7,006 bases of DNA, from NCBI GenBank assembly GCA_023414155.1, contig JAEZOG010000069.1:1-7006 (forward strand). Reading direction: 5' to 3'. Position 1 is the stretch's first letter. The number at the start of each line of letters is the position of its first letter. Shown piece after piece: positions 1 through 6,092 of this stretch. A program made the translations under genes and the position numbers. The notes under the pieces were generated by a model. It saw only the letters and a list, made by a program, of their open reading frames with translations. It was not told the DNA's origin and did not search any database. The DNA is from Cyanobacteria bacterium OH_CFB_184 (GTDB lineage Bacteria > Cyanobacteriota > Vampirovibrionia > Gastranaerophilales > Gastranaerophilaceae).

Positions 1-1
1 T

Positions 2-745
2 GTTATGATAACAGCTATGTTCTGCGGATATCTAAAACATAACAATATGGAAATAGGTGTTGAATTAGACAAGCACGAAAGCAGAGAAGATTTTCAGGCT
101 GTCATTCAAGAGTATCAGCAATGGATACATTTGCATTTGAATAATTTTACAAATACAAAAATTAAACACATTAAAGATAAATTATTTAACCTTCAGATCA
201 AGGCCTTTTGTGAAATAATTCTTGGGATATTAACTTCGCCATTCTTGGCTTATGGGGTTTCTAATACCTTAGCAATGTGTTTCCCTGATGCAGCCGGTTG
301 GATAAGAGTTTCTGGATTTAGATACAGCCCGATATTCTTAACTTTAGCAACATTCTTGGTGGTATTTGCCTTTTTCTCTTTTGCAGCTTCATTCCTTTGC
401 ACAAGAAAAGCAAGAGCTTCAGAAGTTATAAAAAGAGATGGATTCAGCAACTATCAATATCACGGGGTTGATTTATACGGTACAGAAGGGATTAAGAAGC
501 TTGAGGGTGAACGTATTCGATTCTTCTTGATTGGTGCAACAATTATCTTTATTGAATTTTCGATGAACATTTCATATTTCGTTGGAGAAATCGGCGGTGA
601 TTTTAATGGATTGTTCTTAAGTGCCATAGCCGCTCTTGTACCAACGTCATTATTACTTGCTGAGACTTATATGTTAAGCAGTACGCAGTTCCAAATCTTT
701 GCAAACGAAGAAGTAATTGCGAAAATAGATAAAGATATTGATTAG
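2..745 (+). CDS. Four-helix membrane protein of unknown function, probably 5'-truncated
   Basis: I do not recognise this family. The frame is open to the left edge, so the true start may lie outside the window. In-frame ATGs at 5, 17 and 47 have no visible Shine-Dalgarno (for the first, almost no upstream sequence is present). Numbering from the ATG at 5, a polar, probably helical N-terminal part (about 16-65) is followed by four hydrophobic segments at about 67-91, 110-132, 172-194 and 201-224, with a basic loop (TRKARASEVIKR, 133-144) after the second. By the positive-inside rule that loop and both termini are probably cytoplasmic. The third and fourth segments carry acidic or amide residues (E184, N188, E195, E220), unusual inside a membrane and possibly functional. 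It ends in TAG, 22 bases before the next plus-strand gene, so the two are probably co-transcribed. Coding status is well supported by length and hydrophobic periodicity; the function is unknown. Confidence 0.75.
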   Translation, partial: VMITAMFCGYLKHNNMEIGVELDKHESREDFQAVIQEYQQWIHLHLNNFTNTKIKHIKDKLFNLQIKAFCEIILGILTSPFLAYGVSNTLAMCFPDAAGWIRVSGFRYSPIFLTLATFLVVFAFFSFAASFLCTRKARASEVIKRDGFSNYQYHGVDLYGTEGIKKLEGERIRFFLIGATIIFIEFSMNISYFVGEIGGDFNGLFLSAIAALVPTSLLLAETYMLSSTQFQIFANEEVIAKIDKDID

Positions 746-767
746 AAAGTAACCAGAGTTTAAAAAT

Positions 768-1538
768 ATGTATAGATGTTTAGAATGTAATGCAGTATAT
801 AATGTTAAACCAGACTATTGTGAGTGTGGTAATGATACTTTTGAAGAAGCCGTTACGAGTGCTTCTCCTCAATATCAACAGATGCAGCTACAACCTCAGG
901 TTCAGCCGCAGCAACAACAATATTATCAAGAACAGCAAGTTGCACAGGTTAAACCCAAAAAACCTATGACTACTCAAGAAATGATCTCTAAAGCTATCTT
1001 TGCAATTTGTATAATTTTATCTATATTTGCCTGGGTTTTTATAGGAAAAGACTCTGCTTCAGTTAAGAAACCACCTGTTACATATGATGAAACCGGTAAT
1101 GTAGTTTCTGTAAAAATACCAAATATTAATGAAGTTTGGGATAGTACTCCACCTGCAGCTCAAAAACAAATCGGAGTAAAAGCTCCAGCTGCACCACAAA
1201 ATATTGCGGTATTAAATGCAAGAATGTCTACTTTAAGCAAAGAAATGACTACTTACGTGGTTTCATTAGGCCAAACTTTTGTTGCCAGTTGGGCAAGAGG
1301 CGCTGTTGTTGGCGATGGATCTTGCGAAATTGAGTTCCGTATCGATACTAATGGTAAGATTAAAGATAAAAAAATATTAAAAGCGTCTAATAATACATCG
1401 ATGGATGACTCAGTTAAACTGATGTTAGAGAATGTAACTCAAGTAAATCCCCCTCCTTCAGATTATAAAGGAGAGAGAATTGTAATGGCTTTTAGTATTC
1501 AAAATAGAGCTTTTAAAGTTTTCTATCCGCAATACTAA
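768..1538 (+). CDS. Zinc-ribbon, single-helix, TonB/TolA-like C-terminal domain protein
   Basis: Seen: an N-terminal four-cysteine ribbon (C4-x2-C7 and C18-x-C20), a Gln/Pro-rich linker (about 34-66), one membrane helix (about 75-93, CIILSIFAWVFIG), a proline-containing spacer (about 95-150) and a C-terminal domain (about 155-247). That domain has the TonB_C/TolA-like pattern: a tryptophan at 175, then G-x-C-E-I-E-F-R-I-D-x-N-G-K-I, then a DDSVKLML helix and an NPPPSDYKG turn before the last strand. Known: such domains end periplasm-spanning proteins that contact outer-membrane partners. Inferred: the ribbon is cytoplasmic and the TonB-like domain periplasmic, linking the two sides of the inner membrane. 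The TonB assignment is by pattern only; no ExbB/ExbD partner is visible. The start at 768 has a weak AGAG at 755-758 and puts the cysteines at the very N-terminus, as usual for ribbons. It follows the upstream membrane-protein gene by 22 bases, so an operon is likely. No terminator is visible before the convergent gene. Confidence 0.85.
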   Translation: MYRCLECNAVYNVKPDYCECGNDTFEEAVTSASPQYQQMQLQPQVQPQQQQYYQEQQVAQVKPKKPMTTQEMISKAIFAICIILSIFAWVFIGKDSASVKKPPVTYDETGNVVSVKIPNINEVWDSTPPAAQKQIGVKAPAAPQNIAVLNARMSTLSKEMTTYVVSLGQTFVASWARGAVVGDGSCEIEFRIDTNGKIKDKKILKASNNTSMDDSVKLMLENVTQVNPPPSDYKGERIVMAFSIQNRAFKVFYPQY

Positions 1539-4247
1539 TTATAATTCGGATTTTTCAGCAAGAGTATTTGTGTCAACTTTGAATAGTTTCAAGTAGTCAT
1601 AAATAGGACCTTGTCTGTTAGGTTGAATCCAACTAAAATCTTGGTGAAGAGCATTCATCGACATTTGATTGTATTTGTCTTTGTCATTGAAGAATATATT
1701 TAAGCCTTCTTTTAGTCCAGAATAGAATCCTTCTCCGTTGATATCTTTAGTCAAAACGCCTGTTTGATTTTCGCCGCTACCAATAACAGTATCAACGATT
1801 CCGCCTGTTGCAGTCGCAATAACAGGTGTGCCCATAGCGAATGCTTCACTTTGAGTTAATCCACATGGTTCAAACTTACTAGGCATCAAGAAGAAGTCTG
1901 TAGCTGCCATTAGTGCAGGGTTTGGAGCAAATCCGTGAGCAAATACTACTCTGTTTGAATCTTCAGGTTTCAGTTTTTCTTTTAATTCTTTGATGATTTT
2001 TTTCTTTTCGCCGCCTTCGCCATCTTCACCACCTATGTAGAATATTGGTTTTGGTTTATCTCCAAAGTCTTTTTCCCAATTTTCATATAGTTCTTTAACT
2101 GAGTCTGCTAAGATGTCGACACCTTTTTGTTCAACAAGTCTATGCGCGTATGAAATAATTGGTGTATTTTTAATTTCTTCATCTGATAATTCAGGTAGAT
2201 TTGTTTGTCCAACATTTTCAAGATTGTTCACTTTTTTCTCGCCGCTCGCAAATGACTTCATAAATCCGTTGTAGAAGTCTCTTTTGTTTTCAAATCTTGC
2301 TTGAATAACTTCTTCTTGAGGAGCATCATTTTTGTATATTTTGAAAGGCACCCCGGTTTTATCAATAAAGAAGTCTTTTTTAGAAGTCATATTTATGTTG
2401 TTGATATCATTACCATTTATGATACCGGCCATTGTTCCTGCTTTTTGTCTTTCTTCAAGAGCCCATTGGAGATATTTTGATTTTTCTGGTTCATTTACAA
2501 GTTCTTTTGCATAGTTTTCAGAAACAGGGCAGAAATAATCGCTGAGCGTGACACCCATATTTAAGAAGTTTACGTGTCTGTCTCCAGTTTCACCATTCAT
2601 TATAACAGCGTTTTCTAATGCTTTATGCGGTGATTTTGTTTCAGAATTTTTTACTATGTCTGCTGCAAAGTTATCAAATAAAGTATTCAAGATGTTTTCA
2701 GATACTTCTATTTTTTGATGATAATCATTGTCCATAAATGTATAACCTTGGTATTCAGCGTTGTGCCCGATAGTTATCATTTTCATATCAGATAGGGTTT
2801 TTGCTGTTGAATCGTTTAAAACTCCGAATGCATTTTCCATTGGTGCTTTATATCTTGATAATGCAGCAATTGGAGCAGCTTGCCAGTCATTAAGAACTAA
2901 TCCGTCAGGCTTTCCTATAGCTTCAAGTTTTTCTTTATCCATTATGTGCAAGCCTTTTACGCTGTTTGGATCATACATTGCTTTTGCAAGTTCATAAACA
3001 GCTTTGTCAAAAAATGCGAATTTTTCAGGTTCTTCTGTTTTTGCTGTTTTTGCGTAGATTGTACCATTGAAATATTCATCATTTTTAATCAGAACAATAG
3101 GTGGGATTGGTATTGTTTTAGAGATTGTGGTTCCATCTTTTTGCTTTTGAGGAACAACCTTGCTAGTGCTGACAAAAACTTCGATAAGTTCATCTTTTGA
3201 TTCTTTGTGCTTGTATGAGTGAACTCTGTATTCTGCAACTTTATCCAGGTTAAAAGATGTAGAGTCATATTTATATGTGTACACACCATTATCGTTTTTC
3301 AACGTTGAGAATCCGTTCTTTTGATACATAGGAATAAATGTAGGAGTTTTTATTCCTAATTTTTCAAAGTTCTTTTGTAAATCTACCGGAACTGCTCCTA
3401 ATCCGCCTTCTTTTATAGGGGCAAATTCTGATGTAATAGACCATACAGTGTCACCTTTTTTTAGAGGTGCTTTGGCTTTTTGAGCTTCTCCAGTCATATG
3501 CGTTTCTGCTGCAGTTTTGATTTTATCGATTGCTGCAGTGTATTTCTTGTCATTGAAGCCGGCTTTTTTGTCTACTTCTTTTAAAAGTTTGAACCCATTA
3601 ACATTTTCTAAGTATTTTGAATGTAATGTTTTTTCGTTTACGTCTTTTACGTAATAAGCTGTATTTTGTGCATCATAAGCTGTGTTTTCAATGTTTTTAA
3701 TTTTGTCTGAAACTTTTTCTGTGATTTCTTTTTGGGTTTTTTCATCTATTACCGCATCTTTTTGCTCTTTGCTTTCTTTTGCATCTTTTGCTTCAAGTAC
3801 TGTTACTCCTGCAAGTGCGCCAAGTGCTGCCCAAAGCCCTTTGTTTCCTTTTTGTACTTCTTTGACAATTGTATTGTTTGAAGTAACCTCAGCGGTAAAG
3901 TTTTGTATTTGTCTCGCTAGTTCATCATTTTTCTTAACTAGTTCTTTTATATTTTTTGAATCTATTTTATGCATTACTACTGCCACAATAGGGGTTGCTG
4001 CGATAGCAGCCAATCCACTGTATTTTAGGATGTAATCTGATATTTTGTTTTTATTTTCTTTTTGCCCGGTTGTATTTGTAAATGTATCTTTTTGAGGTGT
4101 CTGAGCTATAACTGCAGGGGCAGATGGTGTTGCCGCAGTCGGTGCAGCTTGAGAAACCTGAGCCGCAGGTTGTGCGGTTGAACTTTGAGGAGCAATGATA
4201 TTTTTTCCAAAATCCTTTAATATTTCTGAACCAAAACTTACATTCAT
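1539..4247 (-). CDS. glgA: GT5 glycogen/starch synthase with long N-terminal extension
   Basis: Elongates alpha-1,4-glucan from a nucleotide-sugar donor (ADP-glucose in bacteria). The GT5 core begins near residue 266: SEFAPIKEGGLGAVP (273-287) matches the N-terminal donor/acceptor loop, NDWQAAP (453-459) the usual HDWH site, TIGHNAEYQG (492-501) the TIHNxxYQG motif and IINGND (609-614) the INGxD motif. The GT-B C-terminal half has HRLVEQKG (702-709; R703 and K708 align with donor-phosphate-binding Arg/Lys), EPCGLTQ (793-799; catalytic-type E793) and TGGIVDTV (814-821). The core is about 637 residues against roughly 480 in typical GlgA, with extra sequence around 310-400 and 615-690. Residues 1-265 are extra: a VSFG motif at 3-6, an Ala/Pro/Gln-rich stretch (22-52), hydrophobic segments at about 76-92 and 137-151, and charged, probably helical regions between and after them. 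Membrane or surface association is inferred. Two normally conserved positions differ (D to A at 285, HDWH to NDWQ). The ATG at 4247 has AAGG at 4256-4259, 8 nt away. Confidence 0.9.
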   Translation of the reverse strand: MNVSFGSEILKDFGKNIIAPQSSTAQPAAQVSQAAPTAATPSAPAVIAQTPQKDTFTNTTGQKENKNKISDYILKYSGLAAIAATPIVAVVMHKIDSKNIKELVKKNDELARQIQNFTAEVTSNNTIVKEVQKGNKGLWAALGALAGVTVLEAKDAKESKEQKDAVIDEKTQKEITEKVSDKIKNIENTAYDAQNTAYYVKDVNEKTLHSKYLENVNGFKLLKEVDKKAGFNDKKYTAAIDKIKTAAETHMTGEAQKAKAPLKKGDTVWSITSEFAPIKEGGLGAVPVDLQKNFEKLGIKTPTFIPMYQKNGFSTLKNDNGVYTYKYDSTSFNLDKVAEYRVHSYKHKESKDELIEVFVSTSKVVPQKQKDGTTISKTIPIPPIVLIKNDEYFNGTIYAKTAKTEEPEKFAFFDKAVYELAKAMYDPNSVKGLHIMDKEKLEAIGKPDGLVLNDWQAAPIAALSRYKAPMENAFGVLNDSTAKTLSDMKMITIGHNAEYQGYTFMDNDYHQKIEVSENILNTLFDNFAADIVKNSETKSPHKALENAVIMNGETGDRHVNFLNMGVTLSDYFCPVSENYAKELVNEPEKSKYLQWALEERQKAGTMAGIINGNDINNINMTSKKDFFIDKTGVPFKIYKNDAPQEEVIQARFENKRDFYNGFMKSFASGEKKVNNLENVGQTNLPELSDEEIKNTPIISYAHRLVEQKGVDILADSVKELYENWEKDFGDKPKPIFYIGGEDGEGGEKKKIIKELKEKLKPEDSNRVVFAHGFAPNPALMAATDFFLMPSKFEPCGLTQSEAFAMGTPVIATATGGIVDTVIGSGENQTGVLTKDINGEGFYSGLKEGLNIFFNDKDKYNQMSMNALHQDFSWIQPNRQGPIYDYLKLFKVDTNTLAEKSEL

Positions 4248-4255
4248 AGATACTA

Positions 4256-4259
4256 CCTT
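4256..4259 (-). promoter_or_regulatory. Ribosome binding site of glgA
   Basis: The minus strand reads GAAGG followed by eight bases and then ATG at 4247. This supports the upstream Met, and with it the long N-terminal extension, as the true translation start rather than a Met nearer the catalytic core. Confidence 0.6.
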
Positions 4260-4300
4260 CTTATTAATAAAATATATTATGTAATTAAAAAGTACTGAAC

Positions 4301-4327
4301 ATGATAAAAGTTGCTAATTTTTGCTAA
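4301..4327 (-). promoter_or_regulatory. Weak candidate promoter for glgA
   Basis: On the minus strand TATCAT (4301-4306) is a five-of-six match to the -10 box. The best -35 candidate is TTAGCA (4322-4327) with a short 15-bp spacer, so the element is weak. A terminator lies just upstream (4334-4364), so glgA most likely needs its own start somewhere between 4260 and 4334. An alternative -10 is TAATAT at 4274-4279, without a good -35. Confidence 0.3.
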
Positions 4328-4333
4328 ATAGGA

Positions 4334-4364
4334 TAAAACCCGAAATTTCTTTTGAAATACGGGC
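4334..4364 (-). terminator. Intrinsic terminator downstream of dapL
   Basis: Read on the minus strand, CCCG-T-ATTTC, an AAAA loop, and GAAAT-TT-CGGG form a hairpin of 4 plus 5 base pairs with a small internal loop, followed directly by TTTTAT. It lies about 48 nt after the dapL stop and before the start of glgA. It should end the dapL transcript and separate it from glgA. There is no T-tract on the other side, so it acts in one direction only. Confidence 0.8.
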
Positions 4365-4411
4365 TGTACGTCTATATTTTGCATTTATTGTAAAAAAATC
4401 TTTACAAATTT

Positions 4412-5590
4412 TTAAAATAATTCAGAAAATCTTTCCATTGCTTCAATAGTTTTTTCTCTGTTACCAAATGAAGTTAATCTGAAATATCCTTCTCCGTTTT
4501 TTCCAAAGCCGGCACCTGGAGTTCCAACTACGGCAATCTTTTCTAAAAGGTAATCGAAGAATTCCCAAGAGCTCATTCCATTTGGACACTTCAGCCATAA
4601 GTATGGAGAATGTTTTCCGCCAGTGAACCAGAATCCTTTTTTCTCTAGTGTATCAGCGATAATTTTTGCGTTTTCGCTGTAGTAGCTTATATTTTCTTGT
4701 ATCTGATTTTTGCCTTCTTCTGAAAATACTGCTTCTGCGCCTCTTTGAATTATATATGGAACGCCGTTAAACTTTGTAGTTTGTCTGCGAAGCCATAGTT
4801 TATTTATTGAAACACCTTCAAAAACAAGTTCTTTTGGAACAATTGTATAACCGCATCTTGTACCTGTAAAACCTGCTGTTTTAGATAGTGAACAAAATTC
4901 TATTGCACATTTTTTAGCATTTTCTATTTCAAAAATACTTCTTGGCAAAGAAGGATCTTTTATGAAACATTCATAGGCAGAATCAAATAAAATAACAGCT
5001 TCATTTTTAATTGCATAGTCAACCCATTTTTTAAGGTCTTCTTTGCTATACACAGCACCAGTCGGGTTATTTGGAGAACAAATGTATATTATGTCGCATT
5101 TTACTGAATCATCAGGAAGCGGTAAGAATCCATTAGATTCGTTTGCATCTGCAAATATTATTTTTCTGCCTTCCATCACGTTTGTATCAACGTATACAGG
5201 ATAAACAGGATTTGGGATTAACACAGTGTTGTCTGCGCTGAAAAGATCTAAGATGTTTCCTAAATCGCTTTTTGAGCCGTCACTTATGAATATTTCATCT
5301 AGTTCTAGGTGAGTATTTCTTTCTGCGTAATATTTTTGTATTGCAACTTTCAAGAAGTCATATCCTTGTTCCGGGCCATAGCCTTTAAATGTTTCTTTTA
5401 CTCCCATTTCATCGCAAGCTTTTTTCATTGCATCAACTACTGCTTTACATAATGGAAGAGTTACATCTCCAATTCCTAATCTAATTATCGGAGCATCAGG
5501 ATTTTTTGCGGAAAATTCTGATACTTTTTTGGCTATTGTTGAAAATAAATAACTGTCTTCAAGTTCCAAGTAATTTTTATTGATGTTCAT
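4412..5590 (-). CDS. dapL: LL-diaminopimelate aminotransferase
   Basis: PLP-dependent class I/II aminotransferase that converts tetrahydrodipicolinate plus glutamate directly to LL-2,6-diaminopimelate. This replaces the succinylase/acetylase steps of lysine and peptidoglycan precursor synthesis; it is cytosolic and normally a homodimer. Seen: the DapL start NYLELEDSYLFSTIAKKV (6-23), RLGIGDVT (37-44), FKGYGPEQGY (68-77), ISDGSKSDLGNILDLF (102-117), NPVYPVYVDTNVM (127-139), SPNNPTGA (172-179, PLP-contacting N175), D203 and Y206, the Schiff-base lysine K237 in SLSKTAGFTGTRCGY, RRQTTKFNGV (268-277), and C-terminal GTPGAGFG and FRLTSFG (R371, substrate carboxylate). At 392 residues it is slightly shorter than the usual roughly 410, with compact loops after residue 139 and around 253-265; all catalytic motifs are intact. 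The start has AGGA 8 nt upstream. It has its own promoter and terminator, so it is probably monocistronic. This DapL type is typical of Cyanobacteria, plants and Chlamydiae, which supports the lineage guess. Confidence 0.95.
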   Translation of the reverse strand: MNINKNYLELEDSYLFSTIAKKVSEFSAKNPDAPIIRLGIGDVTLPLCKAVVDAMKKACDEMGVKETFKGYGPEQGYDFLKVAIQKYYAERNTHLELDEIFISDGSKSDLGNILDLFSADNTVLIPNPVYPVYVDTNVMEGRKIIFADANESNGFLPLPDDSVKCDIIYICSPNNPTGAVYSKEDLKKWVDYAIKNEAVILFDSAYECFIKDPSLPRSIFEIENAKKCAIEFCSLSKTAGFTGTRCGYTIVPKELVFEGVSINKLWLRRQTTKFNGVPYIIQRGAEAVFSEEGKNQIQENISYYSENAKIIADTLEKKGFWFTGGKHSPYLWLKCPNGMSSWEFFDYLLEKIAVVGTPGAGFGKNGEGYFRLTSFGNREKTIEAMERFSELF

Positions 5591-5598
5591 TTTTTCAT

Positions 5599-5602
5599 TC
5601 CT
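5599..5602 (-). promoter_or_regulatory. Ribosome binding site of dapL
   Basis: The minus strand reads AGGA, eight bases, then ATG at 5590. A nearer ATG at 5596-5598 is in another frame and stops after three codons (ATG AAA AAA TGA), its stop overlapping the dapL start codon. The 5590 start is the one that gives the conserved DapL N-terminus. Confidence 0.7.
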
Positions 5603-5630
5603 ATTTGAACTGTTGTAATCGATGTTATTA

Positions 5631-5659
5631 ATTATACATTAATAACTTGTCTAATTCAA
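5631..5659 (-). promoter_or_regulatory. Promoter of dapL
   Basis: On the minus strand TTGAAT (5654-5659) and a perfect TATAAT (5631-5636) are separated by 17 bp, a sigma-70-type arrangement. Transcription would start near 5624 and leave a 5' leader of about 33 nt, enough for the AGGA ribosome site but too short for a riboswitch. Confidence 0.7.
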
Positions 5660-5759
5660 AGTTCGTCGTTAAAATAATTCTTTACAATTCTAAATGGTTC
5701 TTCGCGCCGATGAATTCTATTTAAATGACTTTTTTATATAATTGAATAAAAAATAATAC

Positions 5760-5788
5760 TAGCCATGTTTTTTAGCTTCGTTTATAAT
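5760..5788 (+). promoter_or_regulatory. Promoter of the prs leader / small-ORF unit
   Basis: A perfect TATAAT (5783-5788) has TAGCCA (5760-5765, four of six matches to TTGACA) 17 bp upstream. The predicted start is near 5796. It faces away from the dapL promoter, so the interval of about 100 bp between the two could hold shared regulation. It is the only convincing plus-strand promoter I find upstream of prs. Confidence 0.55.
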
Positions 5789-5818
5789 CAATTTTATAAA
5801 AATAATTTGGATTAAGTG

Positions 5819-6046
5819 ATGTATTTGAGTAAATTTTCAAATAAATATCTAAAAAAACTTTTTAAGCCAAATTGTGCCCTGGAAATATATCAGAACTATG
5901 ATGATATTAATTGTCCGCCCTCGTTTTTTGAGCATTTGGGCAAGAATATAAACAAGATATCGAATAGTATCTGTATGTTCTTCAACAATAATAATAAGCA
6001 ACTGTGCTATATAGAATGTAGAATACCAAAAACACCATCAAACTAA
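5819..6046 (+). CDS. Possible small protein (75 aa) upstream of prs, unknown function
   Basis: I do not recognise this protein, and it may not be real. The ATG at 5819 (or the adjoining in-frame GTG at 5816, just after an in-frame TAA) has a weak GGA at 5809-5811. The product is basic at its start (KFSNKYLKKLFK), then polar, with cysteines at about 19, 32, 51, 62 and 67, an FFNNNNK stretch, no membrane segment and no signal peptide. In favour: it lies between a good promoter and a strong terminator and fills the unit. Against: the last codons form the 5' arm of the terminator and the TAA lies in its loop, the ribosome site is poor, and no domain is visible. It could be a leader ORF whose translation affects termination before prs. 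Confidence 0.4.
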   Translation: MYLSKFSNKYLKKLFKPNCALEIYQNYDDINCPPSFFEHLGKNINKISNSICMFFNNNNKQLCYIECRIPKTPSN

Positions 6047-6063
6047 CCTGATGGTGTTTTTTT
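6028..6063 (+). terminator. Strong intrinsic terminator upstream of prs
   Basis: AAAAACACCATCA (6028-6040) pairs perfectly over 13 bp with TGATGGTGTTTTT (6049-6061), with an 8-nt loop (6041-6048) and a run of seven T at 6057-6063. The TAA stop of the 75-aa ORF sits inside the loop. The hairpin ends 29 nt before the prs ATG, an arrangement seen in attenuators as well as in simple gene ends. Confidence 0.85.
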
Positions 6064-6082
6064 ATGTCGATAAATAAGAAAC

Positions 6083-6086
6083 GGAG
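6083..6086 (+). promoter_or_regulatory. Ribosome binding site of prs
   Basis: GGAG lies six bases before the ATG at 6093. It fixes the start upstream of the conserved enzyme core and so supports the N-terminal tail of about 54 residues as translated. There is no Met between residue 5 and residue 96 that could serve as an alternative. Confidence 0.7.
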
Positions 6087-6092
6087 ATAACA

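Larger units (their letters stand above)
5796..6063 (+). promoter_or_regulatory. Candidate regulatory leader or small RNA upstream of prs
   Basis: From the predicted transcription start to the end of the terminator U-tract is about 268 nt, a discrete transcript. Only 29 nt separate the terminator from the prs start codon, and they already hold the prs ribosome site, so prs is probably reached by read-through from this unit. Possible internal pairings are GCCAAAT (5866-5872) with ATTTGGGC (5934-5941, one bulge), enclosing ATATCA (5887-5892) with TGATAT (5902-5907). I recognise no known riboswitch class. The alternatives are a plain mRNA for the 75-aa ORF, an independent small RNA, or a leader controlling prs; the sequence alone does not decide. 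Confidence 0.4.

Noticed and set aside
250..450. 66-codon minus-strand frame inside the first membrane-protein gene
   Set aside because: It opposes a longer frame with clear membrane-helix periodicity and has no supporting signal.
891..960. CAG/CAA-rich tract as a DNA repeat
   Set aside because: It simply encodes the Gln/Pro-rich linker of the zinc-ribbon/TonB-like protein with irregular codons; there is no true tandem repeat unit.
2332..3289. Several open frames of 60-84 codons overlapping the glgA core on both strands
   Set aside because: Each lies wholly within a gene with clear GT5 motifs, shows no motif of its own and has no start signals; treated as chance frames.
3682..4035. 117-codon plus-strand open frame inside glgA
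   Set aside because: It is antisense to the Lys/Glu-rich N-terminal region of glgA, which yields a Ser/Phe-rich low-complexity translation; it has no ribosome site and no domain.
5697..5714. Small GC-richer dyad (TTCTTCG, CGC, CGATGAA) between the divergent promoters
   Set aside because: Only 3+3 bp with a mismatch and a 3-base loop, no T-tract, and upstream of both transcript starts; too weak to call an operator.
5796..6063. Known riboswitch (purine, PRPP/ykkC-type, T-box) or 6S RNA in the prs leader
   Set aside because: I looked for their conserved core sequences by eye and could not find any; a covariance-model search would settle it.
6048..6076. Promoter for prs overlapping the terminator (CTGATG, 17 bp, TAAATA)
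   Set aside because: The -10 matches only three of six, and transcription would start on top of the GGAG ribosome site, leaving no usable leader.
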